Origin: Leucaena leucocephala
Taxonomy: Eukaryota; Streptophyta; Magnoliopsida; Fabales; Fabaceae
Length of the DNA: 64,000 nucleotides
NCBI GenBank assembly: GCA_037074615.1
Contig: CM073536.1
Coordinates: forward strand, 5,585,001-5,649,000
Direction of reading: 5' to 3'
Under the pieces are notes generated by a model. It worked only from the letters and a program-made list of their open reading frames with translations, had not been told where the DNA came from and made no database searches. Made by a program: the position numbers and the translations under genes. This document shows, piece by piece, positions 37,231 to 48,600 of this stretch (the stretch's first letter is position 1; every line of letters starts with the position of its first letter).

Positions 37231-38289
37231 TGAGGTTGTTGGAGCTTGATTGAATGACAATGCTTCCTTAGTTTTGATTCAGAGGCTGTACTACATTAGC
37301 TTCCCTGAAGTCCATTGTTTGTTATTTTTACTCTGGTGGAGCAGTTTTGTATTGAGATTGAATAATAAAAAACAGTTGGGAACATTCAATATATGTTTAC
37401 AATTTGTTCTTTCTTTTACTAAAGCTTGAGTCGAGAGATTTCTTTAATTTGATCATGCCCTTGAAACTGGTTTTCCTGGATACTGTTGAATGTGGTAAGG
37501 TTAGGCAAATGGAATTATGTAAAAACTTTAGTTTGGGTTTTAAGTTCTTATAAAATTCTGACTCATGAATATTTTTGATCAACTTTATTTTTTGACCAAC
37601 ACAACTTAATTATAAATTAAGAAAAACAATTCAGTGTGATTTATTTGGAACATGTTTGACCTTGGGCACCCATGCTTGACTAACGTGGCATTCTAGGGAA
37701 ATAATAAATGAAATATAATTTAATAATCATAATACCTGCAGTCTATTAAAATAGTTTTGTTGTTAATCTTTGTAATAAATGGAAAAGAGTTACGTATCTT
37801 AAATAAGAAATATTAGAATTTGTTTATATTATTTATTTGTTATTTATTTTCAATTACCAATAATGAATTAATAATTTTATTTAATAATGAACCTTAATTC
37901 AATAAAATTACATTGGTTCGTGATCCACACAAGTGAAGGACATTATAATGAATTGATTCAATAATCCCAGAATTTAAACCTATTTCAATTTATATTTGGA
38001 TGGAATCTTGATTTATTCAAGTTTAATGATGGAATCTCCATTGCAACGGGAAGGAATAGCTAAAAAAACAAAAGAAAACAAACCATATAAGTGTCAGTGA
38101 AATCTTATTTCCCCTCCATTATCTATAGCCTAGTACTTGAACTGTCTCCTCACTACCTTCAAGAGCGAAGTCCTCACATTATAGTACGGGGCAAGAGCAA
38201 GAGAAAGAATGCTCAAATTCCTATGATAGAACCTATCGTCCGTGAATTTAACTAGCGAAAGGATGAGACATGTGATTATTTAGAATGTG

Positions 38290-38505
38290 TTTAAACCCTG
38301 GGAAGTACTACTTTATTGTGGTTCCAGTCGTAGCGCTTGGGGAAACATCCTAACTTTTAGGTGTCTAGGTTTACGCATGAGAGTAATAGTCGGCTCGCCC
38401 TGTCCGACATTGGTATTACCTAGGAGGAAGAGAGATTTCGTCCTACTTTTAGATCGTGGGTGAGCCCAATATTTTTCCAAAAATTTCTTGTAACCAAAAA
38501 AAAAA
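38290..38505 (+). mobile_element. Retroposon family B, copy 3
   Basis: Contains TTATTGTGGTTCCAGTCGTA, GGCTCGCCCTGTCCGACATT, GGTATTACCTAGGAGGAAGA, TTTTAGATCGTGGGTGAGCC and a 3' A run (38499-38508). It matches the split copy at 53390-54308 and the copies near 31100-31610. It probably extends further 5'. Confidence 0.6.
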
Positions 38506-38748
38506 TCCTCTTATAGAAATCTTTCATCTGATCTCTTACAATATGTTATGCTCCAAGATCAGTTCCATAATTCAAAAATTGTTTCACTGCCACTACAACC
38601 ATAACAGGGCAATTCCATCACTATAATATTCACTAGTTAAAATATTATCAGAATGTAGTAGTTAAGTATTAGCAAAACAAACTTCATCTCTTATTGTTGG
38701 TGATAAAGCTTAATTTCACTGGCTAAAATAAGAATTCATATGGCTAGT

Positions 38749-38754
38749 TTTATT
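38749..38754 (-). terminator. Poly(A) signal of the NET1 gene
   Basis: AATAAA on the minus strand, about 80 nt past the stop codon. A typical near-upstream element position. Confidence 0.5.
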
Positions 38755-38831
38755 ATCAGAAACATTCCAAAGTCAAGTTTCCAAAGTCAAGAAAATAGTT
38801 ACAGCAATCTGCCTCTAGTTTGTCTACCTTA

Positions 38832-41800
38832 CTAGTCCTCTTTAGTTGAAGTCTTGGAACATCCACAAAAACGCAATTTGAGGCGCCTTTTCCCACTTTT
38901 CTTGCGAAGGTGAATAAAGTCCCTCAGCAGAACATCCGCTCTTCCAGAAAACTTGCTTTTCCCTTTGTATGACTTTTCATCAGCCAATTTCAGCAACACA
39001 TATTGGATGTTCTGTACCTCAAACTGCAATCTCCCTATCTGTTCAGAACCTCTTCGCGCCTGCTCGGTTATTCTTTTTCTGTTGCTGTGTGCACCATTTT
39101 CCAACTCCACTGAAGTCTCCCTAACCAAAGATGACGACGAACTCTCTTCAATATGTCTAGTCAACCGATCATTGAGATCCACTAATTGTGCCACAGCTTC
39201 GTCTACTTCTTCTATTTGTCTTTTGACTGTCTCAGATTTAACGTCCTTGCCCTTCTTGCTTCTCTTAGTTGTCTCCATCTTCTTTTTTAAGTCTTGCACA
39301 TTGATCTTTAGTATGTTTAATTTCTGAGCATCAGAGGCAAGTCTCTCCAAGATCTTTCTGCCCTTGCCATCTTGATTTCTCTCTCTTGTAGTTTTTGATA
39401 ACTCTAGTTTGTCAACACCCAATTCCTTCTCAACCTCCAGTTCTGAAGAGGAGTTTTGGTATCTACCTGAACTGTTTGACTCATGGCATGTGATTACATC
39501 GTCCACTGGAGCAAGATCCTGTCTCTTTCCTTCACTTCGCTGTTCAGCGGCTTCCCATAAATCAAGCATAATCTGGTCATCAGTCCCACGACTCCTACCA
39601 CCATTTCCTCTCTTGCAATTCTTAGAGATCGGACTATCTGAGACTTGATCAAGCGGAATGTCTTTCATCAAAGAAACATTTTCATATTTTGGTTTCTGTG
39701 ACTTGAAATCATCTACAGAGTCATCCTTAAGTTCCATCTCAACTTTTCTGATGTCATTTTCTGGATATGGGGCGGCTTTTGACTTTGAGGCTCTGGTCAT
39801 TTGTGTTGGAGATTCTGCTTCAATGTTGGACATTCTAGTCAGGCTCTTCTCAGCATGTCTTTCAAATTCTTCCTCCATTACCTGTTCAACCTCTCTAATT
39901 CTCGTCTGTATTTTCAGCAAATCTGAAACCCCATCTGGTAATGGTGCCAAAGTCTTTTCATTTTCTTCTGATCCTTGACAGCTGTGCTGTTTATGACAAA
40001 TTTCAACCTCTTCATCCTGGACAAGCATTCATGAAAAACAAAGGTAAGTAGAATATACATCTATCAACTGCATAAGCTCAAGCTTTTGCCAAGAAAAAGT
40101 TAGAGGGTAAACACGATAAAGAGGTTAAGAGAATATCACCTGTTGTTTTTCGCTGCCTTCAACAGAAGATCTCTTGGTCCGATGAAGAACAGTGTATTCT
40201 AGAGATGCAAAATCCTCTTTCAAAGAAGTAATAACTGGAGTATATGCAGATAAGTGGCTCTTCAGCCCTTGAATTTCACTTTCCAGCAGACCAATATTAT
40301 CTTTCATGCGTTCAATCTCCAGGCTTTTTGCAGTGCTTTCATCTTGAAGTCTTGTGCAAACTCCAGTGAGTTCAATTACTTTATTTTCAAATAATGCTTC
40401 GCTGATGGATGAAATCTGAAGATCAAAATAGAATGTTGCAGCTTCAGCCTCCCAAAATTCAGATTCATTTATTTTCTCCAGCAGCTCTGAATTCAAAGAT
40501 TCTTCCCTGGCTCCCTGTTCCTCAACTTGCTGTCGCAATAATCCAATCTCAGACAGGAAATTTTTGTTTGCTGCATTAAGGTGCTCAAATTCCTTTCTCT
40601 GATTCAAGCATTCTTCTGATATTTCAAGAACCTGCCTCTCTAGATTTTCCTTGACCAGTCTTGATTTTTGGCCTTCTATCTTCAGTTCTTCAACACATCT
40701 GCAAAGCTCTGCATTTACTGTCTCTGCTGCCTTCAGCTTTTGTTCCATTTCTAATATCTCCGCTTCTTTCTTCTTGAGAAGTTCCTGAGCTTTTTCAATT
40801 TGATGACATAAATGATTATTTATGTTTTTGGCTTCCTGCAGTTCTTTGTCCATCCTCTCAATTGTGTCATTCAGGTACTCATTATCTGCTCGTTCCAGCA
40901 CCAACTTTTCATGCATCACTCCTACCTGCTGCTTGAGGTCACTGCTTAGATGATGAAGAATGTTCAGACGTTCACCAAGTGCTTCTTTTTCCAGGAGCTT
41001 CTCAGCAGCAAAGCTCTGATAAACAACATCGAGGTTGCTTAGAGTCAGTGCCTCATGGAGGATTTCACTGCACTCATTGTCAGAAATGGAAATTGCATCT
41101 TTGAGATCCAAAACACTCTTAACCAATGAACTATTCTCCTCAAGTGCCTTGTCATTTTCCTCCTGCAGAACTAAATTTGCTCCTTGCAAGTCCAGTAGCT
41201 CCACATGCAGATTTTCCAAATTGGACTTCAACATATTCTCCTTTTCCTCTCCCTTGGTCACTTCATCCCTTAAATTACTGTTCATCTCCAGAAGTTCAAG
41301 CTTATCCTTCTGCAGCATTTCATGCTGATCTCTCATGATGGTGAACTCCTGCTCCAGGGTCTTTTTCTTGTACTCCAGTTCTTCTCCCTCAGATTGCAAT
41401 TGACAAAGTAGAGTTAAGAGGACAGAGTTCTCTACCAGCACCTGCTGCTTCTCATCTTGGCTTTTCACAAGAGAACCTTTCAATCCCTCGATATTATCCA
41501 AAATATGAAGTATATGTTTTTCCTCTTGCTTCATCAGTTTGCCCTTCCCATCGTCATAATCAATTCGAAGAGCCCCACATACTTGATGAATCCCCATTCT
41601 CAAGTTTCTAAATTCATCTAACAAGAACTCTATTTCCATCTGTTGCTCAAGATTTTCACATTCCAACTCAGAGACGACTTTATCAGAAAACTTTGATGCC
41701 TCGACATGTTTTTCACATTCAAATAGTAAGGCCAAATTCTTCTGCTCCAAGTCTTCCACAAACCTATGCAAAATGAATATCTCAACCTGAGCATTTACAG

Positions 41801-44800
41801 CCTTATCAAGTTCTTCTTCAAATTCTTTCTTCCCCAGCCGATGTTCATCTTTTAGTAGATGGAAAAGGTTCTCCAGATTAGTCAGTCGAGCCTTGCTTGA
41901 ATGTTTATGACTTGAATGCTCATCTTTTTCCTCTAAAAATGAAGCACGAAGTTCTTCAACCTGATTGACTGTGCTTTCTTTGTCCCTCTCCACATCAGTG
42001 TATTTTTCTTCTAGTGTTGCAAACCTCTTTTCCAAATTACCGAGTCTTGCTTCTACACTTTCCAATTGAGATACCAGAATGCTTCTTTCATATAGAAGAT
42101 TGGACTTCTCATTATTCAGCAATTTGGAGAATTCTTCCAAGCTATTTGATTTAGCCCTCAAACCTTCAAGCTCAATGCTGGCATCAGACAGGGATTTCTC
42201 CAGCAAGATATTCTTTTCCAACAACTTGTGCATACTTTCAGTGATTATTTGTAACTGTGAAAATAGGGTTGATTTTTCAGCAATAAGGATTGATTTTTCT
42301 TCCTGGAGAACTTGGCAGGTCTCTTTAAACTTCTTCACTTCACCTCTTAGGCCTTCCAACTCATCATTCAATTTTAACAGGGAACTTGCCATATTGGCAT
42401 TTTCGCTTGAAAGTTTATCTGTGTCCTTTGACTTTTCGTAAAGAGCTTCTTTCTCAAGTCGTTCCATTTTGCAGACATCCTCTAGCCTTGAGTTTTCATT
42501 CTGTAAATCTTTCACAGTTGCTACAAAACATTCAGGATCCAAGCCAACAGTCTCCAGTTGTTCTAGCATAGCCTGATATCTCTTATTCAAGGCCAGGATT
42601 TCATTCTTTACTTCATGAATTTCCTGCTGGAGGGCATTGCTTTCTTCATATTTTGCAGAAAACTCCTGTTCAAGTTTCTCTTTAATCTCCTTCAATCTAG
42701 AGATTTCCATTTCCTGATTTTTTAATGACCTGGTAGAAGAAATGTTAAGTTCATGAAGAGTTCTGTTTTCTGCAACAATCTTTAGCATTTCTTCCTTAAA
42801 ACCTTCTCTGGAAAGTTCCAACTCATTCAGTAGATGAAGCCCATGATTAAGCTCCAAAGAAAGAGATCTTTGCTCCTCTTGTGATTGTGAGTACAACTTC
42901 TGCAAGGTCTGCAAAGTGGCTTCGATTTGAAGAAAGTTAGAATGTTCTTCCTTTATCAGAGTCCGAAGCCTCTCCAACTCAGTATGCTTCTCTAAGAGCT
43001 CTTTATCTTTAATAGCAATCTTCTGCATTAGATCATCAGCCTCCAGATGAAGAGATTGATTTGATCTCTCCAACATATCACGATGCTTTTCAGAAGTCCT
43101 CAATTTCTCAGCCCCAATCTCAACCTCTCTACTCAATCGGTCAGAATTTTCTTGGGCCTGCAAAATTTCACTCTCCATTTTGGCTATTGTCTCCATGCAC
43201 TGCTCGTACAGGATAGCTACAGCTTCCTTCTCAGTATGCAGTTCAGAAAGCTGTTTCCTGAGGGCTTTAATTTCCAATTCTGCCTTTTCGATTTGCTCAT
43301 TTAGCATTCTATATTTCTCCTCAGCATGAAATATGTTGGTTTCCAAAACAGATACTTTTTCAAGGCATTGTTTATAATGAAGAAGAACAGCATCCTTCTC
43401 AGCCTCCAATCTGGCAATTTCTTGCTTGAGAGTTTTTGCTTCAGTTTCTGCATTAGCAGCTCTCTCATCAGGACCCTTTGCATCCTGCTGCACCATAGAT
43501 AACATTGTCTCCAGGCTAGCTATCCTCTGCAAACACTGATTGCACTGAGCTAGACCAGCATCCCTCTCAGCTTTCAGCTCTGCAAGAGCCTCCTTCAATA
43601 TTTTGATTTCAATTTCAGCTTTGCTAGCTCGTTCATCAAGGCCTCCCGCATCCTTTCGAGTCTTATTAAGTTCTCTTTCCATTTCAGACAACGTCTCCAA
43701 ACTCCTCTGATACTGAAGAAGGATATCATCCTTGTCAGATTGTAATCTGGCCAGGGCCTCCTTCAAGTTTTGAATTTCACCTTCTGCTCTCCCTCTATGG
43801 TCAGAATCAGAATTGATCTGATGCTTAACCTTCTGCTTTCCAGCTGATAACTGAGAGGACCCATAAATTTCACTCAGCTGTTTCAGACCCTTTTTGCTTA
43901 TGCCATAGTCTGATTCCTCTGAATTCCCTCCATTCTTTTTCAAATTATTGAGGATTGAAGAAAGTCCATCATTCTGTAGGTTATCTGGCTCCAACAATGC
44001 ACGAATTGGATGTGGAACTTCTGGCGTGTGTGGTTCAGCCTCAGGGCCAGAAGAACCAGATGGCGAATCATCAGGCAACATGTATTGAGCTTGGTTGGTA
44101 AATGCTTCTGCCATGGTTTTGTGTGCCTGGCGTAATTCCCCTGTTGCATGATCATACCTTTCTGCTAGTGCTCGGTATGCTCGGTAGAACTCCTCCACCA
44201 ATTTCATGAGTTCTGGGCGCTTCTTATAGTACATTTCTGCCCTCCTTGCAAATGAATCAGCATCCTCTTCAATCAGCTTGATCATTGCCTTTACTTTGAC
44301 ATCCATATCTGTAAAAATCGTAATAAAGTCAACCACAGGTTTCTGAACTAGACAACTCAAGCATAGACTCAATTTGCAACTGTATTCCCACCCCCCCTTC
44401 TCTTTGAAGGACCTCTCTTTACTGAATCACGTAGAATCCATTAATGTCAAAATTGTCCTCTATAAACAGATGAATTCAATTCTATCTAAAGATTTCAGTG
44501 AAGCAAACTAATTATATTCAGCTTCTAGTATCAACTGGGTACTGCACACAAAAGCTGATTGAGAAGGGGGAAAACCAAAAGGAAGTTATATCTCCTACAA
44601 AATGAGTTATTCAATGTAACATTCAAATGTCACTTCCTCATTAGTTCATCTTTAAGTTGCGATTGAGTATTAGGAGACATAGACCAATACAATTGCTAGT
44701 CTTCCCCTACATATGTTTCTTGATAACAACTTACTTCAATTCATTTTGTGTCCTTGTTTTATTTTTGCCAAACAAGTTTTAGAAACAGACCAAATCTTGT

Positions 44801-45423
44801 GTTGCAGGTCCGTATTTCCACTTCTATACTTTAAAAAAAATTATTTAAGAAGACAAAAAAAGTTAAAATCAAACTACAATGAAAGTACTCATTAATAGTG
44901 GATCGGTTAGTATAAAATCTAACTGGAGACTTAATAATCTACTTTATCAGGAATAAAAGCAATAGATATTTTTTCTAACTTCACGACTTTGTATTGGCAT
45001 CAGTCACAGCTAACCAATAACACACTGATTCTCCACTCAGGAAAAAAACACACACACACTGATTCACAAAACGCGGCAGACAAGCGAGTAGCATGGGGTA
45101 TTATATTTCAATGTGAACCCATCCCACATTCTCCATTCTCGACAAAAGGAAAATTCTCAAGGATGAAAATCTATAACAATTAATACGGCATATTCTCAAC
45201 CGACATGCATAATAGATTCTGCTGAAATAGCTAGCGTCACATTTATGACACAAAAATTGCTGAAAACCAGACTTAGTGTAACAATGGTAGAGAATCCAGA
45301 CATGGCAGAAAATGTCAAACCTGTAAGGTTCTCCTGAAGCCATTTTGAGTTCTTTGGGCTAATGTGGCTATCCCACCACCAAGAATATAAGCGCCTGGAC
45401 TCAGAATGTAACAAAGTTGCCAT
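38832..45423 (-). CDS. NETWORKED 1-type actin-binding coiled-coil protein (1818 aa)
   Basis: NET1 proteins link F-actin to the plasma membrane and plasmodesmata. Coding exons: 45423-45321, 44308-40140 (one 4.2-kb exon) and 40016-38832, all GT-AG. The N-terminus holds the NAB (KIP1-like) actin-binding domain, residues about 10-95: HSESRRLYSWWWDSHISPKN followed by the RAEMYYKKRPEL, EEFYRAYRALAERYDHATG and AHKTMAEAF motifs. The first intron splits NAB after residue 34, as usual in the family. Residues about 180-1700 are almost continuous coiled coil with diverged internal repeats (LKEALARLQSDKDDILLQY, LKEALAELKAERDAGLAQC, LKQEIARLEAEKDAVLLHY). The C-terminus is the basic NET1 tail (LRKKSGKRRLKLRFCGCSKTS). 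Length fits NET1A-D proteins (~1700-1800 aa). The first ATG of the large exon is internal to NAB and is not the start. No lesions were found. Confidence 0.95.
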
Positions 45424-46960
45424 GACACCAGCTAATAACAACAGCGCAGCTGGTTTTGTTACGCCAAAGGCCTGGGAATGGATCCAAGCCAGACTATTAT
45501 TTTATGGATTTCGACCACCAGTCCTGTTCTACTGAGACTTTTTAGTCCCTTTCTCTTCTTTTTGTACCTAAATATCAAACGATTGTATACTTAATATAGT
45601 TAGAAAAGACAGATATGAGAAATCCAAGTCTACTGCCTACAGAACAATTTGTAATAAAGGTGTAAAGTGCTCCAACGGCAATGTTGTATTACCTGCCCAA
45701 TTGGACTTGGCTCCAAAATCTGAGTGCATAGCCTTGTATCAGCTTCTAAAATTCTAAATCAGGAGTAACTGTGAAGAAAAGAGGAAATAGAAAATGTGAA
45801 GCAAAAATACATCTTCAAGCTACTAGGCAATAAAGTCTGGCGACAATCACAAGATACTTGTCAACAAGCTACATAGAGTACCCTCTATCACGCGCAATTT
45901 CTGGACTTAAAATCTAAACTGTAGATCCTGAGGGTGAGAAACGAGAGAAAAAAAAAAATCACACACACCTAATGATCATGGCATCTAGAGCTTGAAGGGG
46001 AAAAGAAGAAGAGAGAAGAATGAGGAAGCGCCGATTGGAACTAAAATTCCAGGAACAGCAGCTTCAAAAGGGATTGAAGAATTTTGATAAAACTGATCTG
46101 TTGACGAGATCAAATGCCTAAGAAGAGGCTAGATGGTAAATTTGTTCAACAACTGCCAGGTACCACTCACAGCAACATCATTCCGTCAAGCTTACTGTCA
46201 AGAAAATAGAAAAAGGAATCGTGTTTTACTCCAAATTTGCTAAAGCATGCCCCAAAAGTACGCAATCTAAGCAACGGGATCTCATCTTCCCTTTCATTTA
46301 TCCCACTATCTCTCTATCTCCCCGACGAACCCGCCTCCCTTCTCTCTCTTCTAACCTTGTGATGGGTTATATTAATACGTTGTGTTCTGAGACGCTGGCT
46401 CTGACACTCTAGGAAACCAAGAGGAACAGAGCATTATCGCAAAGGGATTGAAGAATCCTGCATAAACTGATCTATTAAAGACAAAAAACTTACCAAATAA
46501 TAACTAAAATGGCAGACACTGATCAGCAACGCAGCTAGCAGCTACCACTGAAACGGACATCATTACCTCAAATTCAGAAATGGATATCAAGATTCAAGAA
46601 TATCGAAAACAGAATCGAGCTTTATTCCAAACTGTATCAAGTACAAAACCGAAAAAGGCAAGAAATCTCACAATGGGATTCCCTTTAGCAGCAGCTTATC
46701 TTCCATTTCACCCCATTTTTTCCGCTCCAATCTCAGGGACGACACAAAAACCAGTTCTCTCTCCTTCAGATGCGTTCTACTTTTGCTAAAGATGCTGGCT
46801 GTCTGACACTCCATTGTCCATGACTCATCAACTGTGAAAAGGACGACGCAGAGTGGGCAGAAAAGTACGGGATTTTGTTGCTTTTGATAATATTCTCTAA
46901 TTTTGGGGACTTCAAATGGGAGATAATTATTGCCTACCACTGTGCCTACGGAAAGGTGAA
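45424..46960 (-). promoter_or_regulatory. NET1 upstream leader and promoter region
   Basis: The region between the NET1 start codon and the drop into AT-rich intergenic DNA near 47000. It probably contains one or more untranslated exons and introns, which cannot be placed without transcripts. Short frames here (for example 46221-46412 and 46580-46789 on the plus strand) lack family features. It carries the tandem duplication listed next. Confidence 0.5.
46051..46812. repeat. Diverged tandem duplication (~380 bp x2) in the NET1 leader
   Basis: Copy 1 is about 46051-46410 and copy 2 about 46422-46812. They match in order: AGGAACAG, AAGGGATTGAAGAAT, AAACTGATCT, TACCACT...ACATCATT, GAATCG-GYTTTAYTCCAAA, AAGTAC, GCTGGCT-CTGACACTC. 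Divergence is substantial, so the event is old. It may have duplicated a promoter or first untranslated exon. Confidence 0.7.
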
Positions 46961-48100
46961 CGCGTGTGAGTGAATCTTTTGAAGAACCCCCAACAGCAAA
47001 ATTTGGGAACAGCCCCCGGAAGAAAAAAATGTATGATCATGCCTTTATAATTAAAAATTGATTTTCCAGTAAACGGTCATATTCTTCAGGTTTAATCTGT
47101 CTTTCGTCGTTACCGTCAAAACAGACGGGTGAGATTAAGTAAAGATTACGAAGGGCCGCAGTTACTATTCTGCCCTTTCTCGTGTTCCTCACTTTTTGCC
47201 TTGTTTTCATAAATTACTCTTTTTCAATGAGCCTTATGCACGTGATTTATGAATAATAATAGTGCATGTTATAAATATAAAAAATATTCTTATAATTATT
47301 ATTAATTTTATTAAAAATTTATAATTTTTTAAAAATTTAACTTTATTTTTTGATATTATTTACTCTTAAAAATTTTAAAAAAATATTTTTATATAAATAT
47401 TTGATTGGATCAAACTCATACATTATTGAGTCAAATAAGATATCTCTTCTAAAAATATTTTTTTTTAATCCTAAAGATTTTAACTCGAAGTTTTGTGATC
47501 TTGAAAGTTGAATAAAGAAACAATGAGTGGTTGTGATTTCATGTGTGTTCATATTTTCCTCTCATGGACAAAAGCTCCTTTTTAGTTTTTTCGGAAGCCG
47601 ACAGTACTTATTTGAGAAGAAAGCAAAGAAGAGAGAGGGCATCTCAAAAATCATATAAATTTTGTAATTTAATTTTAAAATTTGTTTGTTGTTATTTTAT
47701 ATCGATTATTTAAGTGAGTTTATAATATAGACAATTATTGGGATAATTAGGTGAGATGCTATAAAGCCAAAAGAAGAGTCCATGTCACAGTTCAGATTCT
47801 AAGATTTGTTTTCAAATTAATATACATAATAATATAATAGTATAATACATTGATACTTTTGCTTAAAGATTCTATCATAAAGTTTGTATTCCAGAAATCC
47901 TATCGTCCTTGATCATGCATTGCATGGCTATAATCAAGGTGTTAACTTTAATTATGATTAGTGCTATTTTTAGATTTTGTGGGGGTTATGAAGGACGTAC
48001 GGAATGATATTAGCCATGCGTAAAATAATATTTTATTAAATGATTGTTTAAATTGTTAATTATTTAATAATTAATGAGTTAAAATAATTATTTTGATCTT
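46960..48100. other. Intergenic region
   Basis: AT-rich. No gene is recognised. Short frames near 47343-47552 lack support. Confidence 0.5.
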
Positions 48101-48109
48101 CGGAAGTAA

Positions 48110-48600
48110 TTAATATCCTAAAGTATTTAAGGGTATAATTAATACCCCAAACTAATTTTAGAAGTACGATTAATACCCTAACATACTTAATTTGATACAA
48201 ATCTACCTTCTCACTAATAAAAATATAAATTTATATCCATCAATGTCACGTAAAATTTTTATTTCAATATATTATTATTTAAAATATCACATATGTCATA
48301 TTATTTAAAAAAGAGTACTGAATAAACTCTAAAATTGATATTGTATATAATTTATATATAAATATTGAAAATTTTATGATTTATTTAGTATAATTTATAA
48401 AAATAATATTACACATGTGACATTTTAAATAATAATATATAAAAATAAAAAGTTTGTGTGATATTTATCAAATAAAAATTTATATTTTTATTAGTAAAAG
48501 ACAAAATTATAATAATTTAAATATTTTAGAGTATTAATTATACTTTTAAAATTAGTTTATTTGGGATATTAGATGCACTTTTATCCTATATAATATCATC
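48110..48600. mobile_element. Foldback MITE, ~490 bp
   Basis: Left arm (about 48125-48330) and the complement of the right arm (about 48370-48590) are collinear: CAAACTAATTTTARAAGTA, ACTAATAAAAATATAAATTT, TATATTATTATTTAAAAT and GTCACATGTGTAATATTATT versus ATCACATATGTCATATTATT. Non-coding, with a small centre. Target duplication was not resolved. Confidence 0.65.

Noticed and set aside
38953..43304. Plus-strand frames of 60-124 aa across the NET1 gene
   Set aside because: Mirror frames of a long coiled-coil exon; composition follows the opposite strand.
44309..44372. Start of NET1 at an ATG upstream of or inside the large exon
   Set aside because: It would lose the first third of the NAB domain; the exon at 45423-45321 supplies MATLLHSESRRLYSWWWDSH in frame across a GT-AG intron.
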